DNA of 64,000 bases. It comes from Reticulascus tulasneorum. Its lineage: Eukaryota > Ascomycota > Sordariomycetes > Glomerellales > Reticulascaceae. The stretch is from NCBI GenBank assembly GCA_001557505.1, contig LSAX01000007.1, positions 372,001 through 436,000 on the forward strand, read 5' to 3'. This document shows positions 44,569 through 55,000 of this stretch, in pieces (position 1 is the stretch's first letter; each line of letters starts with the position of its first letter). The notes beneath the pieces are model-generated. The model was not told where the DNA came from and made no database searches. It saw only the letters and a program-made list of their open reading frames with translations. Position numbers and translations under genes: made by a program.

Positions 44569-45585
44569 TTAGTCCATGGTCGTCTTGGAGGCATAGTTGA
44601 TGGGTGCCGGGGTAGGAGGGCCTTCAGGAGTGACGTATGCCTTGGTCATGCCGCCATCGACGACCATCTCGTGCCCGTTGACGTAATTGGCCTCGTCGCT
44701 GGCCAGGAAGAGTACAGCGTTGGCCTGCTCTATTGCCTCGCCGAAACGGCCGGAGGGGAAGTGCACCTCGCGTCGCATGCGCTTCGGAATGTCGTCGCCG
44801 AGCCAGTCCTGGAGGAGCGGGGTGTTGAGGGGCGCGGGGCAGAGGGAGTTGAAGCGGAAGCCCTCCCGGGCGTGGACAATGGCAAGCTCGCGGGTGAGCG
44901 CCAGGACTGCGCCCTTGGAGGCGGTGTAGGCGAGTTGTGGGGTGGCGGATCCCACCAGCGCAACAACGCTGGCGGTGTTGATGATGGAGCCCTTGGTCTT
45001 GCCCAACCGTCGCAGGGCGAGAACGGCGTGCTTGCTGCCATACCACACGCCCTTGACGTTGATGTTCTGCGTGAGGTCCCAGATCTCCTCGGGGGTGTTG
45101 ACTGCATCGTCGTCTCGGCCGTGCATGATTCCAGCGTTGTTGAACATGACATCCACGCCGCCCCAGCTATCCATCGACTCAACCAGCGCCTTCACTTGAT
45201 CCTCCTTGGAGACATCGCAGACCTATCGGGAGTGTCAGAACATGTCCCAGGACCAACCGCGGGGCTTATCGGGATCTCATACCATGGTCTCGATCTTGGC
45301 GGTGGGGATGAGGGACAGGACTTTCGCCTTCGCCTTCTCGAGGGCAGGCGCCGATATATCGGACATCAGCACACTGGCGCCTTCTCTGGTGAAAAGCACG
45401 GCCGTCTCGAGGCCAATGCCACTGGCGAGATGTCAGTCGTCAATGATCGCAGCGAAATCGCAAGTTGTGGTTGCGATAAGGGCAGCTGGCTGATAAGTGG
45501 GAGGTGCTCACCCTGCTCCGCCAGTGATGATGGCATTCTTGCCAGCCAAACGTCCGCGCATTTCGTGGGCAGGAACAGATCCCAT
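44569..45585 (-). CDS. Short-chain dehydrogenase/reductase (classical SDR)
   Basis: Exons 45585-45512, 45421-45283 and 45222-44569 give 288 residues. Splicing the first intron completes the cofactor loop TGGAGGIGLETA (TGxxxGIG) at about 21-28; the second joins ETM to VCDVSKED. NNAG is at about 103-106 in VMFNNAGIMHG, the catalytic Ser lies in GSIINTASVVALVG, and the active-site YTASK has Tyr near 170 and Lys near 174. VDGGMTKAYVTPEG closes the Rossmann core, with a short tail ending SKTTMD. The Asp in LMSDIS, after strand 2, favours NAD(H). Substrate is unknown. The gene is convergent with the methylisocitrate lyase gene, but nothing links it to that pathway. Confidence 0.92.
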
Positions 45586-47489
45586 AATATTTCAATTGAG
45601 GTGTAGAGGTATTGAATCGTCTTATTCTGTGGGTTCGGGGCAGTAGATAAGGTGACTCGGGACGTAGGGGTGGTGGTGGTGGTGGGTTGCGATTGCGGCA
45701 GCTCCGGGTCTCGCAGTCAGGTATATGTGGTGAGAGAAGGATGAGCTGGCGAAGCAACGAACAAAAAAAGGGAGACTGCTACGACAATTACTGAAGTAAA
45801 GTCGAAGCTCAGATGGTATTTATCAAGAAGAGAGTTTGAAATTACCGTCCTGAATAAGCAGATCAAATGAGTCAAGGGAAACCTCCTGTACTAGTAAGGG
45901 CAAAGGTAGTCACTTGTCACCACCACCACAACTGTGAGATGAGGATGGATGACATCCGACAACGGCGCGGCAAGGAAAGGAGATGGTTCCAGCCCACAAC
46001 TTCCGCCAGCATGAGACTTACGGTGTATGGGATGCCCGGATGGTCACCAGATGCTGGTAACGTGCCCTAGATCAACGTGGCTGCTGTTCCAGTCAGTTCA
46101 TCGGGACCCCGCGGCTGCAGTATGCCACCAGTCGGTCGCAGCGGCTTTGCGGGTTGAGATCGGATTGCTGCTTGGGTTTCCCATCTTATCAGTGGAGATC
46201 GCCATGGAGCTTCCCTGTGTCGAGTTACCTAAGAGCAGAGAAGGTTGGGGACCCTTTTCGCATCCGGGATGTGTTCGCGACCAATGAGAATGATTTATGA
46301 TGCCTGGTTCTTCGTAACAATTTCCCATGTCGCCACTAGGGAATCTGGGTGATCCGACATTGGCAATTGTCCCCATCCCAACCCTGAAGCAGTATGTATG
46401 TAGGTGTAGGTAGATCTCCACGTCACTTACAGCCTGAAGCTTGGTGACCACCCCCCGGTTCCCGACATCTCGTAGCCCCCCCGTGCGGGCATTCAGATGT
46501 CATGGCCGACTGCGGGAGAGGCTGACTGTGCGTGCCCCCTCCGCTTCTCATTACCTTTGACAAACTGGCGATTCGTGGACAGCAAGTGGGAAGTGTCATG
46601 AATCGAGATGGGAGGCGCTAGGACCACGATACTTCTTACGAGGGGGGGCAAGGCACCTGACGGACGATGAGGCATGCGAGTGGGGAGTAGGGTCCTGTGT
46701 CGGCAGCTAGTTAGTACATAACATAATACATACATACCTAGTCCGTATTGATCATGGTATTGGGAAGCGATTAAGCTGATGTGCTGGTGTGTGGATCGTG
46801 CCCGACCCAGTTTCAGCTACTGCTGGTGCGGGGTGAAAGGACTCTGGAGATCTAGAACCCCCTATCTAGTCCCGACACGAGAATGGGCGGCGGCCTTCTA
46901 TTCTCGTTGAAGCAATAGTCTAGAACGAGACTTGGCGAATATGTGACGAGAATGAGCCGCATCATCCAGCATCACCGACAGCCCAAAGTTTGCCAAACGC
47001 TGTGTAGCCACCACCTTATTGGCCATGCTCCGTCATCGTGTCTGCGGGCCAGACCATTGGACGGATGGATTCAGCGACGACCCCCCTCCCCCAATTGCGC
47101 TGTATCGATGACGTTGCTTATCCGTAGGTTCGTGCCTCTCAGTGCCATTATTCCCCCGCCATCTTTCTGGCAGCTTCCCATGCTGGCAGCCTGTACCGAG
47201 GAGAGATTGCTTGCGGAGGGGCCGAGAGCTTCGCCCATGCCGGCCTGTGATAGGCTACGCCACCGTTCTCTTATCGGTGAACATCCACATGGCAAGCAGG
47301 GAAGCTGACCAGCTTTCCTCCCCGCTCTGTTCCAGCCCAGACATTCCTGAACTGCTTGGCCATAACATTCAGCTCTTGTTCAGGCACAAATAGATAAGCT
47401 CCCTCGGTGTCCTGTAGATCACGAATTTGAAGCCGTTCTGTTTCCTTTTATCCCATTCCGACAGCACTGAGAGCTCTCACTAGCTCAAA
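45586..47489. other. 1.9 kb divergent intergenic region
   Basis: Lies between the SDR (minus) and the glutamine-synthetase-like gene (plus). A CCACCACCACCACC-type tract (minus sense) falls in the SDR leader at about 45670-45685. Short frames at 45867-46735 and 46943-47393 have no motif. No gene is called. Confidence 0.45.
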
Positions 47490-49102
47490 ATGGCAGCTTC
47501 CCCAGATAAGATCACGGTCGAGAGCCTCGCCGGTCTCCTGAAAGATGACATCGGGGTCAAGCTGGCCGGAGTCGACGTGGATGGCATCCTCCGAGGCAAG
47601 CTGGTGTCCAAGAAGAAGTTCTTGTCCATTGCCGCTACCGGGTTTGGCTTCTGTTCGGTCATCTTCGGCTGGGACATGCACGACATGACCTACTTCAAGG
47701 AGCTCAAGATTAGCAACAAGGAGAACGGGTATCGTGACCTGATTGCAATCCCAGACCTCAGCAGCTTCCGGCGCATCCCTTGGGAGGATAATGTTCCATT
47801 CTTTCTTGTCAGCTTCTACGACCCCGATACCCAGAAGCCCGTTTCTGCATGTCCTCGCGGCCTGTTGAAGACCACATTGGAGAAGCTTCAAGCCAAGGGG
47901 CTGGGAGCTATGGCTGGAGGTAAGCCAACGCACACTCCTGAATCCGAGTTCTAGGGCGCACGCTGACCGGAGCTCAACTCGCAGCCGAGTACGAGTTTTA
48001 CCAATTCAAGACCCCAGAAGGATCCGGATCGACGGCGCGATACCTTCAAGACAATCCGCCTCAGGCATTACCGTCCATCACTGAGGGTATGTTCGGCTAC
48101 AGCTTAACGAGGCCGGTGCATAATAAGGACTACTACTACGATATCTACAACACTTGCGCCAAATTCAGATGCGATATTGAGGGCTGGCATACGGAGAGCG
48201 GTCCTGGTGTGTTCGAAGCGGCCCTGGAATTCGGAGAGATCCAGCAGATGGCGGACCGGGCCAGTCTCTTCAAGTAAGCAGTGTTTAGGGTTCTGGTGCA
48301 TTGCATGGCTAACTTGACTGTGACTTTAGGTACGTTGTCAAATCGGTGTCGACAAAATACGGCATAACACCCTGCTTCATGGCCAAGCCTAAGCAAGGCC
48401 TGCCGGGGAATAGCGGCCACATGCACATCTCGCTGGTGGATAAAGATGGCAAGAACCTGCTGGCTCGGGAGACGAAGGACACAGATGCGAAATGGTCTGA
48501 TATTGCTGGGCTTTCTGATCTCGGCCGGCACTTCCTCGCTGGTATGCTGGAAGGCCTACCGGATATTATGCCGCTCGTCGCCCCGACCGTCAACTCGTAC
48601 AAGCGGCTGGTGGAGAACTTCTGGGCCCCAGTAACTGTGTCTTGGGGTCTGGAGCACCGGGCAGCCTCCATTCGCCTCATTGCGCCGCCGACGTCTAAGC
48701 CTGGCGCAACGCGCTTCGAGTTCCGAGTCGGGGGTGCGGATACAAACCCCTATTTCGTGCTGTCGGCTATGTTGGCACTGGGCTGGCGTGGCGTCGAAAA
48801 GAAGCTCGAGATACCGCTGCCCCCGCTCAACAAAGGTGAAGACCTCGGCGGCGGTTCGGATACGGGTGCCAGGCTGGCGAAGAGTCTGCGTGAGGCGAAC
48901 GACAGGTTCATGCGCAAGGAGAGTATTGCGCGCGAGGTGTTCGGCGATGAATTTGTGGACCACTACGGGGGCACGAGAGAACATGAAATCCGGATATGGG
49001 ATGAAGCGGTGACGGACTGGTAAGCAATCTTCAACCCATCACACTTCCTTCCTGCACTAACTTGGTTCCAGGGAGGTGAAGCGCTACATCGAAACTGTTT
49101 AG
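47490..49102 (+). CDS. Type-I-like glutamine synthetase family enzyme
   Basis: Exons 47490-47919, 47985-48273, 48330-49019 and 49072-49102 (the last only 31 bp) give 479 residues. Introns are 65, 56 and 52 bp. The N-terminal beta-grasp opens VKLAGVDVDGILRGKLVSKKKF. Catalytic-domain blocks: AEYEFYQF (metal-binding E-x-E), GPGVFEAAL, then KPKQGLPGNSGHMHISLVDKDG with the GxHxHxS ATP-site element, NSYKRL, SWGLEHRAASIRL, and RFEFRVGGADTNPYFVLSAM, the Arg/Glu/Asn glutamate and metal site. Length and motif order match bacterial-type GS-I and gamma-glutamyl-polyamine synthetases (PuuA/GlnA-like) rather than the compact eukaryotic GS-II. The fungal FluG C-terminal domain is a relative, but no amidohydrolase domain is present here. 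It probably ligates glutamate to ammonia or an amine; the acceptor is unresolved. Confidence 0.9.
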
Positions 49103-50760
49103 GGCTGGACGGTCGTCGCCGGGTGGTGGTGGGTGGATGAGGTATCTGGGGCACTTGGAAACATTTCATTTAGAACCCCGTACATGACAACGTAATATGG
49201 CTGTGGGCGCATGGCTTGGATACTGATACCCTCTTCGAATGCGAGTTCCCTGAGATACGTCAGCTGAAGCCGAAGCCGAAGCGTGATACTTGCATTGTAT
49301 GCATCTCAATGCATGTGTGATTCTCGAGCGACTGCATCCTCGCTGTCCTGATTGGTAGTGACTGAAGATATCGACCCAATCCCGTTGATCAACGCTGCCT
49401 TTAGGACCGATCAACACACCGAACTATTGAGCTGCTAAATCTCTTTACGGAGATCACCTGGATCATTCATCCCAAACGAGAAGTGGCATCTGTATCTGCT
49501 GCCGCCAAGGGTGAATAGAATGCGGTTGCCGGTGGACGTAGTGTAGAGTGGGTATCCGACTCTTCGCGGTGTCATTCCCGGGATGGTGACCAATCATGCC
49601 AAGTGCGTCGCTATCCTCGTGACCGTCGTGGAAAGCGAGACGATATTTTAAGATCTCACTGTGATTGAATTTCTGCACGGCTCGGGAGTCCAGTGATGCT
49701 ACGGACTACCCCGCAACCATATTGTGCCGTTCATTATTTTCGAGATTCCACCATTCTAGCTCTCGATAGCCTGCGACCCGATGAGCCCACAGTTGTGACT
49801 ATTGGTCTATCTGCTTAAAACTCTGCTGTTCAATATGAGACATGACGCGCTTTGGGGGGCATTGCGTCAAATGTATCCCACAGCTCCCCCACGCACATGT
49901 GCCTCGTGGGCAAAAGGGCCTGAACAGGAAAGACTAGACCGAGGCTGTAGATGCGACCTTGGTGGGCAACTCATAGGTGAACCCCACGTAGGACGGGCAT
50001 TCATTAGTAGTAACGCAAGGACGCTAAACTGACCAGTGCGACCAACGCGCTTCGGGCCGGGCTTCCTGCAGCGACGTGACAGGCATGTTCAGTGGGACGC
50101 AGGCCAGTAGGATGTCGTCCGACCTGTCTTCGTGGTATCCCGCGCAATTTGTATTGTCGAACAGTGCAGGGCAGACTGCGCAACGCCCGAGACAGGCAAT
50201 CTCTGTTCCGAATTTGAGCTGTTGTCTTGTTGGAATTTTTCTCTGATCCCCCTTGTTGTGCGGGCTTGTTCCGTCTTGTCTGGCCTTTCCCTCCGGGCCT
50301 GGGGAAGGAAGATTGTGTCCTGTGGACCAACGTGGGGCTCCAACCTCAAGCTGTCTTGAAGCCCTCTATCGCTTCTCCCCCCAATGGATATCTTGCGTTA
50401 TGGGCATCGATAATGCAGGACCTGTAGCTTTGTTGGGTTATCACCTCCGACGGGAAATCATTGTGTTGCATTGGGAGGCACTGTGCGTTGGTCCTGTCAA
50501 GTAGTCGCGCGCCGAGACCCTGGTCGTCCTGCTACAAAGTCGGACGGCTTCCTCTCCCAACGCGCCGGATTGGGGACTGGAATTCCTGTCACGCGCAGAT
50601 CGGATCGTGGTCCGTGAGAAAAGAAGAAAATTCTAGAACGCCCGCGGAACTCGACTAGCGCATGCTTAGGGCAGACCACTTCAGACCAAGCGAAGCACCC
50701 TACCGTGCTGCTCTGCTGCGATTTTGACCGCAAACTTCGTCTGGCCGTCTAATCGTCTTC
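49103..50760. other. 1.7 kb without a supported gene
   Basis: Lies between two plus-strand genes. Overlapping short frames at 49166-50733 on both strands show no domain. The promoter of the methyltransferase gene must lie at the right. Nothing else was seen. Confidence 0.45.
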
Positions 50761-52001
50761 ATGGGAGGCGACAACAACCGAGCCGGTCTTGATGAGGCGG
50801 GGACCGAGCTGCCTAGTATTTCGCCGCCGGCGGGGACCATGGGGGATACTGTAAGCCGGAAAACGGGCGCAAGAGAAGGCGATGGCTCCGGCAAGGATCC
50901 GGACGAGGCAGAGGATGAAGACGAAGATGAAGACGACGACGCATCAGATTACAGCTCTGTTTCCGTGGACGAGCTACCATCCATACATGTCTGGGGCCGC
51001 ACCTACCACGGCTCCGGATTGATGCTGCATCCCAACGACGACATCGAGCGCGCACGGTTAGAGGTCCAGCATCGGCTGTTTAAACTGTGCTTAGATGGGG
51101 GTTTGACAGCGGCCAAACTCCCTACCGATCGTCCGCTGACGATCCTGGACATCGGCTGCGGCACCGGCCGATGGGCCATTGAGATGGGCGAGGCCTATCC
51201 GGAAGCCCACATTATGGGCATCGACCTCTCCGCTGCCTGGCTGCCGACCCAGGTGCCGCCGAACGTGTCCTTCGAGATCGAGGATGCCTCGAAACCCTGG
51301 GCCCGTCTTAAGGACTCGCTCGACTTTGCGCACTGTCGCAACTTGGTTGGCGGCGGCATTCGGGACTGGCGAGCCCTGATCGCGGAGGCTTACCACCACC
51401 TCAAGCCCGGAGGGCAGATCGAGTTTGCGGAAATACGACCGCGGTGGTGGGACTTTGAAGATGGCGTCGACGGGGAGGAGATGGACAGACCGCTGAGCGC
51501 GGAGAAGGGGCCTGCATATCACCAAGTGCTGACGGTATACGCCGAGATGGAGAAAGACTTGGGTGTCGACTTTGACCCCATACCGAGACTGCCTGGCCTG
51601 CTGACGGATGTCGGCTTCGAGAAGGTCGTGGAAATGTCAGACCTGGTTCCGATCGGCGCGTGGGGCAACGACCAAAAGATGGTCCAGAAGGGGACTTGCT
51701 TTTCCCAGATAATCACGGCTGGTACGACAAACTCCCAGATCTCGCCACCTGTTGCATCCGCGCTGACAGAAGCAGAAAATTTCGAGGGTTATAGCATGAT
51801 GCTGTTCAAAATGAACGGATGGAGCGAAAGTGATGCTCGCGCGCTCATGGCGACAGTCACCGCCGAAGCTCGAGACCCGTCTCTGAGGATCTATGGCAAG
51901 GTGTAAGTCCGTCCCGGTTCGAGCTCATGACCGAGTGCAGGTTGAGATGCTGACAGCTTGATAGGGGGTTTGTAACGGGTCGGAAACCGTTGAAGAGCTG
52001 A
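50761..52001 (+). CDS. LaeA-like SAM-dependent methyltransferase
   Basis: Exons 50761-51902 and 51965-52001 (37 bp) give 392 residues. The last intron joins GKV to GFVTGRKPLKS, giving the conserved end of the family. The N-terminus is disordered and strongly acidic (EAEDEDEDEDDDASD at about 49-63), followed by IHVWGRTYHGSG and HPNDDIERARLEVQH, the typical start of fungal LaeA-like methyltransferases. Motif I is LDIGCGTGRWAIEMG at 129-143. Later blocks are IMGIDLSAAW (motif II acid), FAHCRNLVGGGIRDW and HLKPGGQIEFAEIRPRWW. Such proteins include LaeA and its many paralogues, some of which enter velvet complexes and affect secondary metabolism and development. This copy is probably a paralogue, not LaeA itself. 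A nuclear role is inference. Confidence 0.88.
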
Positions 52002-55000
52002 GGAGGGGCTACGGGCTCGATATCAGGGAACCACACGACTGCGACGATACATGTTGGGCTTGTTCATTGAGAAGCGTTGTCTAGCAACCATATTGACTGC
52101 ATTTGCACTAAACTGAAGCTACAAGCCCTCATGCTCTTATTCCCCACCATACACGACTAACAGGAATGTGTGACAACGGGCCGTAGATGAACTTGCTAGC
52201 CAACCACGACGAGTGCCATCCCGGCCGTAACATGTCGTTGTATTTTGAGCATTTCTTTCTAGTTCCGGCAGACACTGACCGCGAGGATTCCTGAGCAGGT
52301 GTGACATGTCCGCGATTGCGGCTGGTTTTCCAATTCTGTGAAGGTTGCAGGGCTGTATATACGTACGTCGCGGTCGCCAAACTCACTTGAGCACATCCAA
52401 GACATCATGACGATGACCGGCACCATTCTGAGGCCTTTGGGCTTCATGCCCAAGTCCCGCAGACCGTTGGGTATGCGCTCGTAACGAAAGCGGTTCCTGG
52501 CTCGCTGCAAGTTGCGTGATGTCTCGCCGATGACCTAGCACCTGGCGAGAGATTGTCTTCGAGGACTGGGTCAAGCGTCGCGTGCATAGACAGATCTCGT
52601 TTCAACAACCCCATTAAGCTTGCGATTCTCACTCCTTTCCCCACATGACTAGGTCTCTTGACAACGCGGTCACGTCGATCGTGATTAATGCTTATGAGCG
52701 CATCGTCAACGAAAATGGGAAGAAGGCGACAGGGCACGCTTGTGTTTAGAAGAGTAGTGATTGAGATGGCCTCTATTAGTATCGGCCAATCTATCTGCTA
52801 TGTGAAATATCTGGATGGTCTTTTGATTCTAATAACTGAGGATCCAATGGGTCCCAGCATGGGGGGCAGGGTCTTCGCGGACCACTTCGTACATGTCGAT
52901 GTTAGTGATTCCGGTGAGAATAGTATCAAGTGGAGGATGAGGAACCTCACGCCAGCCAAGCGATTCCCCGTTCCGCCTAACCTCCGCCGAACAAAGCTGG
53001 CTGCCGCCTATGTCGGTCGACTTGGTATTCGTCTTCTCGGCATTCCATTACATGTCCCGAGGAGTCCACAGACTGCACGGTAATGGCGGATCGCGACCTG
53101 GCCGCACGCTGGCAGACTCCAGCGCAGTTACGGCTTCATATTGGATATTCCCGGCTGGCCTCGGCTAGCTGAGGTCGGGTGCCCGGCGCTCAGCGCGGAA
53201 ATCCCTGGATTCGCCATGCTCTGGACCTCTTTCCTGGCAGCCGTCAACACACGCGCAATGCGGTCTGGGCTCTGAACCCTCGCCATAATTATTCTTCTGC
53301 GCTTGCAGAGCAAGGGTTGATGAAGAGGAGAATCACCCTCCTGCCTCGTGGACTAGCATCCAGAATGCGCAAACCCTGCCAAAACCGAGGACCGGGTCAA
53401 AAGACAATATAAAACCTGTGAATGACAAAGGCTGGCGAAGGGAATGCGATATAGAGTGGCTTGGGTGGGGTTTGGTGTCTTGACATATGCGCGCTTTGGC
53501 TTTGGATGGTTGGGGGAAACTGGAGCCCATTCTCGCTGACTTCGGGGACGGCCGTCGCTCTGATTCTTGCTAGGTTTCAAAATAGCGAGACTTAGCCGAA
53601 CACAGAGCCATTTGCATCAATTGAATCGCAGATTGCCCGACTTCTTCCTCAGACTCGCCACTACTCGCACCGAATTTGTATCCTGTTCATAGGTATCCCA
53701 TATTTGCTTTTCGCGATCGCCGGAGGTTGCGGCACCGGAACTTTTCGTCAGGGGGCCAGGGCGGCGGCGGGAATGACCATTGCTTTGTCAATAAGAATGG
53801 GGCAAAAACCAACACCTGTTGGTCCTTATGTTCAGGATGAGAACAACCTTGGTGTTTCTTAGAATCCTCCCGCTGGCTGGTACGCCAGATCACAGCAGCG
53901 GATGGTAGAATTCATCAATTCGGTTCCCTCCGAGTCAATGCCACTACGGCCGATTGAGACATAGATGCTCTGCTTCACGGGACGACCTGGCAGGTGCGTG
54001 CTTCTCGACGTTTCAATTCTCGCATGTATGATGATGCATTTGCTCGCGGGGATCAATACGCAAATGAATGATACTTGACTCTGAGCGATCCGCAGTTGAT
54101 CGTGACAGACTGCGGGCGCACCTTGTGACTTGCCAGTTGTCTTGGTCGGCGCTCCACAATGCTATGTATCAAATGTGAAATGCAATCATCCTTCCGATGC
54201 AACGTGCGGTTTGTCATCTAGACTAATCTGAAGTTAGCGGGGCTGAAAATCCGGCTGCAGCATGGTTGACCGCCCATCTTGTTCAATAGCCGGCTCGGAG
54301 ACTATACGTAGTAATAGTATGAGAGACATGTGTGATTCAGCTGTCAGCCAGCACGCCCATGAGCGTGGCCCATTCGCCGACACCACGGCCGACACTGGGC
54401 CGCCACAGGTCGCACGAGGTGGGAAATCCAGACCAGACGAAGCGGGGGGGATGCGAGGGTGATGAACTCAAATCTGCCGGGGATTTAAGGCTGGCAGGAC
54501 GAAAGCTGGAAGTCGGCGTGCATCTAGTTCGCCGAACTACTGGCTCTTATACGCCGCCTCCGCCCGAGTTCAAGGCTGGCTGGCATGAATTTCGTCCTGC
54601 AATCAGCATTTAGCCCGCTTATCGTGGAAGCGAATCCCCCGACCACACGAAAATGGGCTGCAAGCTGCGATGCTGCTTGCAGCGGTCTTTCAGCCACACC
54701 AATGCATGGCCTGTTTCGCGACGTCCATGGCATTTTCCCGTTGGAGGACGAGCGGGTCACGGCATTTCGACCGATGGGGGTGTTGCACAGCACAGCACAC
54801 AGGGTTGAAGGTCAGGCCTGTCAGCACTTAGACCCGGCCGTCCCGCTAGCAAGCCGATAGCGAGATGCCTGGGAACAAGCTTACATAGCTATTAGGATTA
54901 CGGATTATTATGTACGTATTACAGATTTACAGATTAGTGTACTGCTGGTATTACGGATGACATGGCAAGAAGACGAAGAGTGGAGAGGAGAGGCTGGCAA

